A model generated the notes under the pieces. The model was given only the letters and a program-made list of their open reading frames with translations, made no database searches and had not been told where the DNA came from. Source: Allium sativum (lineage: Eukaryota > Streptophyta > Magnoliopsida > Asparagales > Amaryllidaceae). Taken from it: DNA of 64,000 bases. Positions 42,711-55,330 of this stretch are shown here, piece by piece (position 1 is the stretch's first letter; every line of letters starts with the position of its first letter). The stretch is from contig CM060915.1 in assembly GCA_030737875.1 (NCBI GenBank), forward strand, positions 634,758,786 through 634,822,785, written 5' to 3'. The position numbers and the translations under genes are program-made.

Positions 42711-44535
42711 GTCATGTTTTATTTTGGGTAGTTAATTAGAAGTTTTGATTTAGATTTGATGTTTTATGTAATGTTGAATTGTAAAACCTATTGATTTGGA
42801 ACTTAATGTAAGTCATTTAGGCTTGGCATGTTAGCATTTAATCATTTGAACTTGGCAGTACCATAATTTTATGTTTTGATACCTCATATTTTGAGTATTT
42901 TCTTGTCAATTTCATATTTATGTTATTGGAAAATAATTTAATTTGTTCACAAAGTATATTTTCTAATTGTTCTACTTTTTGGCATTTATAAAGGTTACGT
43001 AGTCAAAGGTGTTCAAATAAGTAATTAACTGGAGGAAGAAAAGGGGAAGACTGTGTTGTTGTTGCTTTTCTTCTTTTGCCTCACTGTACAAGGTTTGCAA
43101 TCTTTCATATATTCATTTTATATCCAGCATTACATTTCCAACATTGCATATAGGGCGTTATCCATATTAGCTCTTGCGCATGGTTATTTCAGTTCATAGA
43201 TACACAATTATATTTCTCAATAAAAATGATATACAGCTATACGCCAAACTGATGATGGATGTCCTTTCAATTCATAGATGCACAACCATGATATATTTTC
43301 ATTTTAATCATGTTTCTAGCTTCATGTGGTTTATGCTTATAGCACTGGAAAGAACATGACTTCATTTCAGCTTTATTGTTTCAGTAAATTACAACTTACC
43401 ATCATAGACAATTTCGTGTATAAAATGAGATAATGCATAGGAATGGTGCAACCAGTTGAAAATATAACAATATAAATAGAAGTGGTATATGCCCACTTGT
43501 TATTGATGTCAGCTGGTTCATGTATTTGTGAAATTTGTTGGGTATGATTTAGTTTATGTTTAATATTTGTGGAGATTGCTTACTTTTTGGTACACATAAT
43601 GTAGGAGATGCCAAGGACATTTGTACTTTACTAATATAGGAGATGCCAAGGACAAGACAGTGGTATGACCAGTGGATAGAGTTGTTATCGGCATAAGAGA
43701 GAAGTCTGGAAAAGAAAACGAGGTACGATATTTAATTGATCTAACTCAGCATTTATTTTTTCCACTTTTAGTTTTTTTTTCATGAATGGTTATGAAGAGT
43801 AGTTTATTTGATTGCTTAATATTAAACTAATAAGCATAATATACAAATATTGTATGTATTTCTTCAATCGACTATATATGTTAAACTTCAATCGACTGTG
43901 TGTGCGCGCATTTAACAAGCCAGGTGTATTTATTTGATTTGGCTTTACAAAGGTCGACTTCACATAGTCTGCGCAGTTTTATTTATTTAGGGTAGCTAAC
44001 CATGTGTTGTTCTTTCCAATAGTAGGGGAAGTTGATATTTGTAGGCTTGAGTGTAGGACTCGGGAATTATTGGAAAGAAACCTGACTTTTTTGATTCCTA
44101 GGGTAGGTTTTCTGTTTATGGTAGGTTTTGATATTTATGTGTAGGCTTACGCGCGCGCGCGCGCGTGTCTATGTGTGTATGTGTGTTCAGCAGTGTATCA
44201 TCATCATGTCAATTAATATATGTCATTTTGATAGAGCATGAGCAATATCATAGAAGCAAATGTAAGTTGTACGATTGGGGTAGAAGCAAAGAATTGGTTG
44301 CCGAATGACGAGTGCATCTACCCCCATGAGCAATTTTCCTAAATCTGTTACGATAATACGTTTATATAACTAGTATCTTTTTTAAGATTTTTTTATGTAT
44401 CAACAAATATTGGTTATATGATAGAGTGCAAATTTCCTAATGAATGCCAAATGCAAGCTCTATAGAGAAGTAACCCATTCATGGAATGCTTATCAGATGC
44501 TTTTGGTTCGACGATAGCATAGCCTGTTGAGATTG
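42711..44535. other. Unassigned AT-rich DNA, perhaps CACTA 3' part
   Basis: There is no domain. AGGAGATGCCAAGGACA occurs twice (about 43603 and 43639), the second followed by an exon-like frame (MPRTRQWYDQWIELLSA) and a GT. CTTCAATCGACT repeats occur at 43862 and 43888. A (GC)n run lies at about 44151-44165 beside GTGT repeats. The region could be the rest of the CACTA element. Confidence 0.35.
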
Positions 44536-45359
44536 TGTAACATCCCGAAAATTTTAGACATTTTAACTACTTTATATAATGAATATAATGTGATAACTTA
44601 ATTAAATACTGCGAATTAAGTAAAGCAGACTGTACCATTGTGTTCGTCCCGAAATTTTGGTCAAGACAGACATTTGGTTTGCGTAAAACGGACACCGTAT
44701 GAAGAAGTTATTAAGCCTTGAAGTTTGTATAAATATGAGAAAAATATATACATATATATATATTAAATAAATAAATATTCAAATAATATTCAAAACGACA
44801 AAGCGGGAAGCCAAAACGCTGACCAACCCTTCTGAGGTGTCAACCCAAGTCCCGCTGGGTCGACACTAGGGTCGACTCAGGGAGTATTGGTCGACCTACG
44901 GATCGACCCCTCGGTCGAATTGGCTGAATGTTTCTGGACGCACGCAGTGTCCAGATTCAAGGTACAACGGCTATATAAAGGACTCTAAACCTAGGTTTTA
45001 GTCATTGGAAAAATAATGGTGACGACGAGGCTTTGCTGCAACTTAAATTAAATAGCCTATTCTTCTCCAAAAGCAAGTTTTTTTAAAAAAAGATTCAAGC
45101 TTTTCAAATATCGATCTGAGATTCAACACAAACAATTTATTTTCTATCTTCTAAAATCCAAACACGGTGAGTTCGTTACTTTTAGATTTAAATGATTAGA
45201 AGTAAATGTGATATGACTGTGATTTGGATATATGCATGTGATTGAATCATATTGGATATATCGTAATTTGTGAATTTATAATATTCTATGACTTGGATCT
45301 AAATCTTTATCATATCCGATCTATTGGGACTTTTGAATCTATGACATAACTATGATGTG

Positions 45360-45965
45360 GATCTTAAATACTATCATGCTAGATCTTTTTAGATCTAATT
45401 CTCTTGTGGTTAATTTTTCATATCACAATTGTGGATCTTAAATTATTATCATGCTAAATCTACCTTTTTAGATCTAATTCGCTTGTGGTTAATTTATCAT
45501 GTCATGCTAGATTTACCTTTTTAGATCTAATTCGCTTGTGGTTAATTTGTCATGTCACAATTGTGGATCTTAAATTATTATCATGCTAGATCTACCTTTT
45601 TAGATCTAATTCGCTTGTGCTAGATCTACCTTTTTAGATCTAGTTCGCTTGTGGTTAATTTGTCATGTCACAGTTGTGGATCTTAAATTATTATCATACT
45701 AGATCTACCTTTTTAGATCTAATTCGCTTGTGCTTAATTTATCATGTCATACTAGATCTACCTTTATAGATCTAAATCGCTTGTGGTTAATTTATCATGT
45801 CATGCTAGATCTTTTTAGATTTAATTCGCTTGTGGTTAATTTATCATGTCATGCTAGATCTACCTTTATAGATCTAATTCGTTTGTGGTTAATTTATCAT
45901 GTCATGCTAGATCTACCTTTATAGATCTAATTCTCTTGTGGTTAATTTATCATGTCACATTTGTG
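45360..45965. repeat. AGATCT minisatellite in C LTR
   Basis: A unit built of CTAGATCTACCTTTTTAGAT, CTAATTCGCTTGTGGTTAAT and TTATCATGTCATG repeats about ten times with variants; some units insert CACAATTGTGGATCTTAAAT. The 3' LTR copy is at about 51585-52195 with different unit order, so units have been gained or lost since insertion. Confidence 0.85.
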
Positions 45966-46450
45966 GATCTTAAACTTTACCTATCATGTGGTGATTAATT
46001 TAGTTCTATCATTAATTGGAAATATGAATCCTTATTTATTCATACCTATAATGACATCTTTGATATGTTAGACCTAGTTTTTTATCACATGCTCACTAGA
46101 TCTATTTTGATATGTCCACCTTATCACTACGCCAATTACATGTTTATGTCACTTTTGTTAAAATAATCACTATTGTCATCTTTCCCTTTTATTGTTTATG
46201 GCTAGGATACTTTTTAGCCTAGACATGATGCCAAATATATGTGAATGCATTAGTTAGGGAACGGGGGAAAACATTAGAATTGGCGTAACTTGAATGATAA
46301 GTATGAATTTGGACATATAATCCATTATGAATATAATTGGGTAAATGGGCATGAACACCTACAAAGACATAGGTATAATTAATTGGATAATAATTAAAAT
46401 GTCTACGATTATAGTAATTAGAAAACTGTAATGACACTTATGACACGTGG

Positions 46451-46655
46451 TTAGATTGCATTTATGGTGGAAGTCTGCCCGGACCTGACCGGCATATCCA
46501 GCAACCGCAAATGTTGAATCTAATGTGAGGGGTCTAAGTGCACAAATACAAGACGGGCTAAGACCCGAGGTTAGGCCCAACTTGTGAAAGAAGTCTGCGC
46601 GGACCCGACCGGCATATCCAACATCAACAAGTTGCAGGCCTAATGTGGGAGGTCT
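46451..46655 (+). promoter_or_regulatory. Twin long hairpins in C 5' LTR
   Basis: Hairpin 1 pairs TTAGATT/AATCTAA and CATTTATGGT/ACCGCAAATG (imperfect). Hairpin 2 pairs AGACC/GGTCT, TTAGGCC/GGCCTAA and CAACTTGT/ACAAGTTG. The loop CTGCCCGGACCTGACCGGCA with ATCCAGCA is a clear variant of the A and B loop. The 3' LTR copy is at 52677-52878. Confidence 0.8.
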
Positions 46656-48081
46656 AGCCCATTATAACTAGAAATGGACTTGGTAACGAATTGGAATACT
46701 TAACCTAGATGAATCCATAGGGATTGTATGAACATGTTAACTTGAATAGGGGTCAAATAAACTTGGTTGAAACAGTGGGTGGGTTAAGTAATTCTTGTGG
46801 CGGTGGGTAATATATATATATATATAGGCCCACAAACATAACCTATTTTATACTTTGGGGTTATGCAACTTTGTTAAGTAGACTTGCTTGGATCAGTGAG
46901 GGTTAAGTAATCTTAGGGCAGTAGGGTAATATTTACATACATAGTCCTGACAACTTAAGCTGTTTTACATGTTGGACTGTTAGGCATGACCAGTTGAAAT
47001 CCTAGTATTGGGGATGCAAGCCTACGGGGAACTTGTATCATCTTGTGTGTGGGACCCGTTTTAGTCAGTAACCTATCTAGGTATCAAATGAGTACTCCGA
47101 ACTAGGTCGGAGTAGGGGCACTCTTACTGGGATGATTGTAAGAGATCCAAAACGACGGGGTGGTGTCAACAGTGCAGGAAACCAACGGAGTCATGTGTGT
47201 GCACGAGTCCGGCTTGCCATGGGAATTAAGATGGTGTGACATCGGTAGATATGGTTGTGCACATCTTTAAAATGAAGGGTTGCCACTTTAGGAAGTGATG
47301 CATCCTACTGTGTGACCAACACAGGGTATCTACGGAGTAGGGAGCTAATAGATTAGGGTAGTAGTTAGGATACATTTAGACGCTGGTAAGTTTAGGAGTC
47401 TTTTATTGGGGCTGCCTGTTGATTGTATGGGGTTAAAACCTCTCACCAGATGTACACCTAAGTCTACCATTTCGTTTATGTTGGGGATCAACTCATTTTG
47501 GATATACTAGTAGTAGTGTAGAGTAATCATTAGAAGCGTATACAGCCTATCATGTTCACCTTATCATACTTGCCTTTTATGTAGTTATCTCTCTCTTATC
47601 CACTTTATATGCCTGTCATGCTACTTTTATTTATTTACTTGCTAAAAGTAACTGGACTCGCCAGACTTTATGTCTGACCCTTTTTGTTTCTTCTTCTTTC
47701 TTCCGTTTCCCCCAGGTTCTCTAGGTGGGAACACTTAGGCTTGACATGATTCTGCTTACTTTTGCTGGAGCTGCTGAGATGTATGGCTCAAGCTCCTATC
47801 CTTGTTGCTATGGCTATATTTTGTTTTTGGGGAATTTTATTTCTTTTATGTACTCTAATATTTTTGAAGTACAAGACAATAGCTTTTATGTTGCAATGGG
47901 ATTTTGTATTTCAAACATGTGATGTTTTTGGACCACAGTATCTTATGATAAATAAAGCTTTTATTCCGCTGTTATTTTATACGTCTGTCTTGTAATATTT
48001 TCATTCTGTTTACTATAACGCTTCACGAAACTTAATGCATTCCCTTTGTGAATGACATTAACGTATGTGGGGTGTCACACT

Positions 48082-48093
48082 TGGCATTAGAGC
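48082..48093 (+). other. C primer-binding site (mutated)
   Basis: TGGCATTAGAGC differs at two positions from TGGTATCAGAGC of A, B and F. Confidence 0.85.
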
Positions 48094-48258
48094 TGAAGGT
48101 TACCAGATTAGATAAAAGTTTTTGAAAACTATTTTCAAAAAGGTTTTAAAAAGGAAGTGTTTTCAAAAGAAAAGTCTGTTTTGAAAAACATTCCCAAAAA
48201 AGCCATAAGTAATATCTTTCGATCCCTTATCAGAATCTCTTTCCTTTTCTTTTTCAGC

Positions 48259-49140
48259 ATGTCTGGGAAACCTAATATCCCAGAGGGCGTTACGATACCA
48301 GGCTAGTTACATAGGTATCTGAAGGCCACGGCGCCTGCAGAAGGCCAAGGAAACATTCCTTCCCTAACTGCACCCGTTGTTCCTCCTCCTCCTCCTCCAC
48401 GTGCAGACAACTTTTCCAAGATCTACAAAGATTTTCGTGCTATGGAGGAATGCCATTCCATGGAACCGAGACATTCGAAGAGGCAAGGAATTGGCTCAAG
48501 GAGACTGAGGGCTTGTTTGTAATGTTTGAAGTGGAAGATCGAAGGAAGATTCAACTGGCTGCCTGGCTACTGAAGGATGAAGCTTCATTCTTGTGGGAAG
48601 CAACCCATATGGGGCGTTTGGTGGAAACTTGGGATGACTTTAAACAGAGGTTTGAAATGAAGTTTCTTTCTCAAGCTAATAAAAACATGCAAATGGAGAG
48701 GTTCTTAAAGCTCAAACAAGGAGACATGAGTGTTAAAGTATATGTGAACAAATTCAACCAGCTAGCTAGATTCAATATGGAACTAGTAGACACTCCGCAT
48801 AAGAAGGCCTTGCGGTTCGTTAAAGGACTAATTGAACCACTTCATGGGTTAGCTGTCCCATATTCCAATGGGAGCTATTTTTGAAAGACTCGTTGATATG
48901 GCATTAATGCATGAGGAAGATAAAGCTGGAAAGAAAGAAGCTAAGGTTGAGGAGACACAAAAGAAGGGAGGAAAGAACAATAAAGCTCGAGACAAGAGGA
49001 AATGTTTTAATTATGGACACGTGGGTCATGTAAGCCAAGATTGCAGAAGAAGGAAGAACGCTTGTTTCCATTGTGGAGAGGTCGTGCATCTTATTAAGGA
49101 TTGCCCAAAGAAACAAGGACAAGGTCAATGGGAAGGAGCT
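48259..49140 (+). pseudogene. C gag with zinc knuckles
   Basis: ATG at 48259 (MSGKPNIPEGVTIPG), then TAG at codon 16 (48304). After the Pro linker the frame changes near 48445. Frame 48450-48884 has FHGTETFEEARNWLKETEGL, IQLAAWLLKDEASFLWEA, FLKLKQGDMSVKVYVNKFNQ and GLIEPLHGLA. A frameshift near 48865 moves to frame 48868-49458 with two knuckles: CFNYGHVGHVSQDC, second Cys replaced by Tyr, and CFHCGEVVHLIKDC, with Gly replaced. The gag core is recognisable but broken three times. Confidence 0.88.
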
Positions 49141-49604
49141 TCTGGAGGGAAAGTGCATGCTCTGGCGATCGATGCTCCAGATCGAGGTAGGAAAGCTTCT
49201 ATGGAAGGTATGCTTTCTCTTTCCAATCATCCTATAAGAACTCTTTTTGATTCTAGCGCTTCGCATTCATTTATATCTAGTTCTGTGGTTGAATATCTGC
49301 ACTTAAATACTATTATGGTAGTGGATCTCGTTGTTGTCTCAAACCTTATTAGTGGTTTGGCTCATTCATTCATGATTTTTTGGTTTTGTGAATATCTATA
49401 TTGGGCATCGAGTTTGAGTGCGACACGTATGTGCTCGGTTTTATGGGCTATGGTTTGATTCTAGGGATAGGTTGGCTAGCAATGTACGGTGGCAGTCTCG
49501 ATTGTGAGGGGAGGGTCGTTAGACTTTTGACTTGCCATAGGAGGACCGTCGAGATTTCTTTTGACCCAAAACGCCCTGTCATGCTTAGTTTCCTAGAATC
49601 TCTT
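49141..49604 (+). pseudogene. C protease
   Basis: It contains PIRTLFDSSASHSFISSSVV, with Ser in place of the Gly of DSGA, so the active site is lost. The frame shifts near 49400 to YVLGFMGYGLILGIGWLAMY, where the Asp of GMDWL is Gly. Both changes argue against activity. Confidence 0.8.
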
Positions 49605-50168
49605 GATGCATCTGTCGATGATCTACGGTTTGTAGTGGTAGTCCATGAGTATCCGTATGCTTTAGAGAGGAGTTTTGGGAAATATCTCCAAGACGCGAGA
49701 TTGATTTTTGTATATATTTGGTAGACAATGCAAAGCCAGTTGCATGACTCGTGCGCCAAATGGCTCCACGAGAAATGAGGAAGCTTAACAAGCAAGTAGG
49801 AGAGCTGCTTGAGAAAGGGTTTATCAGGCGAAGCATATTTGAAGAGGATGCACTGATGGTATTCACAACTAAGGCATACAACTCGCTTCGCATATATGTG
49901 GATATTCATGATGTTTTTCCTCATTTCTTATTTATCGAAATGTCTACACGATACAGCAAAGGTAGTTGAGACGAACATGCATGAGGAAGTAGAGGTAGAA
50001 CGGGAGGCGATAATTAGACAAGTTTCTACCCGTATTCTTGGATCAGAGGTTAAGAAACTGCGCAACAGAGAGGTTAGGTTAATAAAAGTGCAATGAGGAG
50101 AAGACCACGAGGATGCGACTTGGGAGATTGAAGATAAAGATCACGCTTCATACCCTTTCCTTTTTTAG
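49605..50168 (+). pseudogene. C pol remnant: RT start joined to chromodomain region
   Basis: The RT N-terminus survives (MAPREMRKLNKQVGELLEKG, FIRRSIFEEDALMVF, SLRIYVDIH). It then passes directly at about 49909 into VFPHFLFIEM, which aligns with the [10 protein letters not shown] segment just before the chromodomain of A. The chromodomain follows (ILGSEVKKLRNREVRLIKVQ, a TGA, then EDATWE). By comparison with A, about 2.4 kb covering most of RT, all RNase H and nearly all integrase is missing. Confidence 0.85.
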
Positions 50169-50779
50169 GAATATGTTCTTAACTTCTTTTTTTCCACAGC
50201 TTTTATTCGCACTTGTTTCTATCATTCATCTATATCCTATCGATCGAATTTTCGACCTTTAGGTAGGGAACCTATGGATGTAAACATGTGTTTGAGACAT
50301 GTTATGTTTGATGGATGCAATTGTTTTGTAGTGGTTGCATATGGATGCATATACACACATATTAGGCACTAGATCGGCTCAATCACTCTCATACTGCATA
50401 TGGATGTGTGTGCATTTTTCTTTTCTTTTAATGGATGAAACTAAATGTATTATCAAGTGGATGTTGCATTTGGTCGAATGATTGGGCACACATATAGAAC
50501 TTACATGTTATAATAGGATTATTTGCATACATGTTGGATTCATGGCACTAACATACATTGCATTAAGGAGGTCGACTGAATCAATAGACCGCCTGATCTT
50601 TGCATTAGTATTGGGACATACACACACACCCCTTTGCATATGTTCATATAAGCATTAGAAGTCTTTTAAGGACAACGGAAGCCTTTGATTAGTGGATGAG
50701 TAGATGGATGCGGATGGTAGGATATACATTCTTCTTAACTTAGAGATTTCGGGGACGAAATTCTTTGAGTTGGGGAGAA
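50169..50779 (+). other. C 3' noncoding region, hairpin and polypurine tract
   Basis: Same layout as A and B: GGTTGCATATGGATGCATAT-like repeats, an AGGAGGTC/GACCGCC pair (50565-50595), hairpin GATTTCGGGGACGAAATT (50745-50762) and TTGGGGAGAA before the 3' LTR. Confidence 0.72.
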
Positions 50780-53030
50780 TGTAACACCCTGAAAATTTTA
50801 GACATTTTAACTACATTATATAATGAATATAATGTGATAACTTAATTAAATACTGTGAATTAAGTAAAACAGACTGTACCATTGCGTTCATCTCGAAATT
50901 TTGGTCAAGATAGACATTTGGTTTGCGAAAAATGGACATCGTGTGAAGAAGTTATTAAGCCTTGAAGTTTGTATGCATATGAGAATATATATATATATTA
51001 AATAAATAAATATTCAAAACGACAAAGCGGAAAGCCAGAACGCCGAACCGACCCTTCTGAGGTGTCGACCCAAGTCCCGCTGGGTCGACACCGAGGTCGA
51101 CTCAGGGAGTATGGGCCGACCCTAGGTCGAATTGGCTAAATGTTTCTAGACGCATGCAATGTCCAGACTCAGGGTGCAGCGGCTATATAAAGGATTCTAA
51201 ACCTAGGTTTTATTCATTGGAAAAGTAATGGTGATGGCGAGGCTCTGCTGCAACTTCAATTAAATAGCTTATTCTTCTCTAAAATAAAGTTTGAAAAAAA
51301 AGATTCAAGCGTTTCAACTATAGATCTAAGATTCAACACCAATAATTTCTTTTCAATCTTCAAAAATCCAAACACAGTGAGTTGGTTACATTTAGATTTA
51401 AATGATTGAAAGTAAACGTGATATGACTGTAATTTGGATATATGCCTGTGATTGAATCATATTGGATATATCATAATTTTTGAATTTATAATATTCTATG
51501 ACTTGGATCTAAATCTTTATCATATCTGATCTATTGGGATTTTTAAATCTATGACGTAACTATGATGTGGATCTTAAATATTATCATGTTAGATCTTATT
51601 AGATCTAATTCTCTTGTGGTTAATTTGTCATGTCACAATTGTGGATCTTAAATCATTATCATGCTAGATCTACCTTTTTATATCAAATTCGCTTGTGGTT
51701 AATTTATCATGTCATGCTAGATCTATCTTTTTAGATCTAACTCGCTTGTGGTTAATTTGTCATGTCACAATTGTGGATCTTAAATTAATATCATGCTAGA
51801 TCTACCTTTTTATATCTAATTCGCTTGTGGTCAATTTATCATGTCATGCTAGATCTACCTTTTTAGATCTAATTCGCTTGTGGTTAATTTGTCATGTCAC
51901 AATTGTGGATATTAAATTATTATCATGCTAGACCTACCTTTTTAGATCTAATTCACTTGTGTTTAATTTATCATGTCATACTCGATCTACCTTTATAGAT
52001 CTAATTCGCTTGTGGTTAATTTATCATCTCATGCTAGATCATTTAAGATCTAATTCGCTTGTGGTTAATTTATCTCATACTAGATCTACCTTTATAGATC
52101 TAACTCGTTTGTGGTTAATTTATCATGTCATGCTAGATCTACATTTATAGATCTAATTCTCTTGTGGTTAATTTATCATGTCACATTTGTGGATCTTAAA
52201 CTTTACCTATCATGTGGTGATCAATTTAGATCTATCATTAATTGGAAATATGAATCCTTAGTTATTCATGCCTATTATGATATCCTTGGTATGCTAGATC
52301 TAGTTTTATTATCACATGTTCACTAGATCTATTTTTATATGTTCACCTTATCACTATGCCAATTACATGTTATGTCACTTTTTTTAAAATAATCACTTTT
52401 GTCATCTTTCCCTTTTATTGTTTATGGCTAAGCTACTTTCTAGCCTAGACATGATGCCAAATATATGCGAATGCGTTCGTTAGGGAACGGGAGAAAACAT
52501 TAGAATTGACATAACTTAAATGACAAGTATGAATTTGGACATATAATCCATTATGAATACAATTTGATAAATGGGCATGAACACATATAAACACATAGGT
52601 ATAATTAATTGGTTAATAATTAAAATGCCTAGGATTACAGTAATTAGAAAACTGTAACGGCACTTATGACATGAGATTAGATTGCATTTGTGGTTTAAGT
52701 CTGCCCGGACCGACCGGCATATCCAGCAACTACAAATGTTGAATCTAATGTGAGGGGTATAAGTGCACAAATACGAGACGAGCTAAGACACGAGGTTAGG
52801 CCCAACCTATGGAAGAAGTCTTCCCGAACCCGATGGCATATCCAGCATCCACAAGTTGTAGGCTTAATGTGGGAGGTCTAGCCCACTATAACCATAAATG
52901 GACTTGGTAACGAATTGGAATACTTAACCTAGATGACCCATAGGGATTGCATGAACATGTTAACTTGAATAGGGGTTAAGTAAACTTTGTTGAAACAGTG
53001 GGTGGGTTAAGTAAATCGTATGGCGGTGGG

Positions 53031-53065
<35 letters not shown>

Positions 53066-54319
53066 CCCACAAACTTAACCTATTTTATACTTTGGGGTTG
53101 TGCAACTTTGTTAAGTAAACTTGCCTGGATCAGTGAGGGTTAAGTAAATATTTTCGCGGTGGGGTAATATTTACATATATAGGCCCGACAACTTAACCTG
53201 TTTTACATGTTGGACTGTTAGGCATGACCAGTTGAAATCCTAGTAGTGGGGATGCAAGCCTAGAGGGAGCTTGTATCATCTTGTGTGTGGGACCCGTTTC
53301 AGTCAGTAACCCATCTAGGTATCAAATGAGTACTCCGAACTATGTTGGAGTAGGGGCACGCTTACTGCGCTGATTGTAAGACATCCAAAACAAAGGGGCG
53401 GTGTCAACAGCGCAGAAAACCAATGGAGTCATGTGCGTGCATTGTCGGCTTGCTATGGGAATTAATACGCTATAATATCAGTAGGTATGGTTGTGTACAT
53501 CTTGAAAATGAAGGGTTTTCATTTCAGGAAGTGATACATCCTACTGTGGGGCCAACACAGTGTATCTACGGAGTAGGGAGCCGATCGATTAGGGTATTAG
53601 TTAGGGTACATTTAGACTCGGGTAAATTTAGGAGTCCGTTATTGGGGCTGCCTGTGGATTGTATGGGGTTAAAACCTCTCACCAGATGTACGCCTAAGTC
53701 TACCATTTCATACATGTTGGAGATCATCTCATTCTGGATATACTAGTAGTAGTGCAGAGTAATCATTAGAAGCATATACACCCTATCCTGTTCACATGGT
53801 CATACTTGCCTTTTATGTAGTTATCTCTTTCTTATCCACTTTATATGTCTGTCATGCTACTTTTTTTTATTGACTTGCTAAATGTAACTGGACTCGCCAG
53901 GCTTTATGTCTGACCCTTTTTGTTTCCTCTTCTTTCTTTCATTCCCCCCCCCAAGGTTTCAGGGCGGGAACAATCAGACTTGACCATGATTCTACTTAAT
54001 TTTCCTGGAGCAGCTAAGATGTATGGCTCAAGCTCCTATCCTTGTTGCTACGGCTATATTTTGTTTTTGGGGAATTTTATTTCTTTTATGTACTTTGATA
54101 TTTTTGAAGTACAAGACAGTAGCTTTTATCTTGTAATGAGCTTTTGTATTTCAGACATGTGATATTTTTGGACCACGGTATCTTATGATAAATAAAGCTT
54201 TTATTCCGCTGTTATTTTATATGTCTGTCTTGCAATATTTCCATTCTGTTTACTATAACGCTTCACGAAACTTAATGCATTCCCTTTGTGAGTTACATTA
54301 ACGGACGTGGGGTGTCATA
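50780..54319 (+). repeat. C 3' LTR (3540 bp)
   Basis: It begins TGTAACACCCTG; the end is GGGTGTCATA, one base off the 5' copy. TATA at 51184, donor-like GTGAGT at 51377, minisatellite about 51585-52195, twin hairpins 52677-52748 and 52786-52878, (TA)15 at 53034-53063, AATAAA at 54191. Confidence 0.93.
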
Positions 54320-54955
54320 GAATGTTAGACTGGATTCAACTTTTTCGTAAGTTTCACAACCTCTTGTGTGTATGCCAACCTGTTACTAACATTTAATATT
54401 CCAATTTTTTCATCTGTTTGTGTATTTCATATACTTGGTCTGTTTGTGCGCTTAATAACTATTTGAAGTAATATAACCTTCGTCACTTACTATTTGGATT
54501 TTGGATGCATAAAAGCTGGAATTTATAAAAATATATTCATGTACAGCACTCTAAGGTAACACTAACATATAGTGAAAAATGGGAGTGTGCATGTCATGGT
54601 GATAGCAAACATCAAACATTGCAATCATCCTCAGTTCTCTCACTCAGTGCGTAAAGTATACGATATCCACCGCTTCGGTCACCAGAATCATTGGGGCTAT
54701 GACGGAGCCCCACTCTGCACAACTTCACTACGACCACTTTGCTCCTTTGGATCCCTGATGGAGTCCCACTCCATACAACCAATGACCCCAATGCACTGGT
54801 CGATAGTCAATGTCCCATCCTCAATAGTGAACAAAAGTTACAGATATCGATAACCCCTTTGCACCCGTCCTGCGGCAAAGCCCAACTCATGAAGTTAACT
54901 CTTGGTTCCCATCTGGATCTTGATTAATAACTTCACACTCGGACTTCCTTTGCAT
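54320..54955. other. Unassigned DNA after element C
   Basis: The only notable feature is a C-rich stretch with CACTCTGCACAACTTCACTA and CCCACTCCATACAACCAATG (54705-54790), perhaps a decayed repeat. No coding likeness. Confidence 0.4.
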
Positions 54956-55330
54956 CTCGGGTTTTGGTTGAATTAGTGTTCGGTTCGGTCATCCTGTTCA
55001 ATGTTTTTCGGTTCGGTTCAGCAATCCCGGTTTGGTTCATATGTATGGTTTCAAGTCCCCCTTTGGCTCAGTTCGGTCCTCCAATCTACTTCGGTTCGGC
55101 TAGTGCTCCATTATCTCGGTTCGGCTCGGTTTCCCTATCACCTTGATTCGATCCAACGTCCCTAACTTCTCCGATCCGATCCCAACTCAACCTACACAGC
55201 CTTCCTTGTTTCCATGCTCTCTAATGCCAGCACTCCAGTTCGGTTCGAACTCCTCTTCATACTCCCAGTCCAGTTTGGTTATATCGATCCGATCCCCCTA
55301 TCTGATCTGAACCGGATCCCTACAGCATTT
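54956..55330. repeat. GGTTCGG / GATCCGATCC low-complexity tract
   Basis: GGTTCGGTT, GGTTCGGCT and CCGATCCGATCC recur many times. The words resemble those of the E0 LTR (GGTTCGGATCGG, CCGATCCGAACC), so this may be a decayed relative of E0. No termini seen. Confidence 0.5.

Larger units (their letters stand above)
44536..48079 (+). repeat. C 5' LTR (3544 bp)
   Basis: It begins TGTAACATCCCG and ends GGGTGTCACA. Order: GTCGAC-type cluster (44838-44925), TATA at 44972, donor-like ACG/GTGAGT at 45167, an AGATCT-rich minisatellite (45360-45965), twin hairpins (46451-46523, 46561-46655), (TA)8 at 46811-46826, acceptor-like CAG ending 47715, AATAAA at 47951 and the U5 hairpin (48018-48079). Confidence 0.93.
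44536..54319 (+). mobile_element. C: chromovirus with 3.5-kb LTRs and deleted pol
   Basis: LTRs are 44536-48079 and 50780-54319. The flanking five bases are GATTG (44531-44535) and GAATG (54320-54324), one mismatch, as expected for an old insertion; the LTR copies also differ much more than those of B. The internal region of 2.7 kb has PBS, gag, knuckles, protease, an RT stub joined to the chromodomain region, 3' noncoding sequence and a polypurine tract. Confidence 0.92.

Noticed and set aside
45360..45965. CRISPR-like array (regular repeats)
   Set aside because: Units are a degenerate minisatellite without unique spacers, inside a plant LTR.
54572..54927. Host gene exon suggested by overlapping ORFs MKNGSVHVMV and MLLWIPDGVPL
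   Set aside because: Frames are short, overlap without splice signals, and show no domain likeness.
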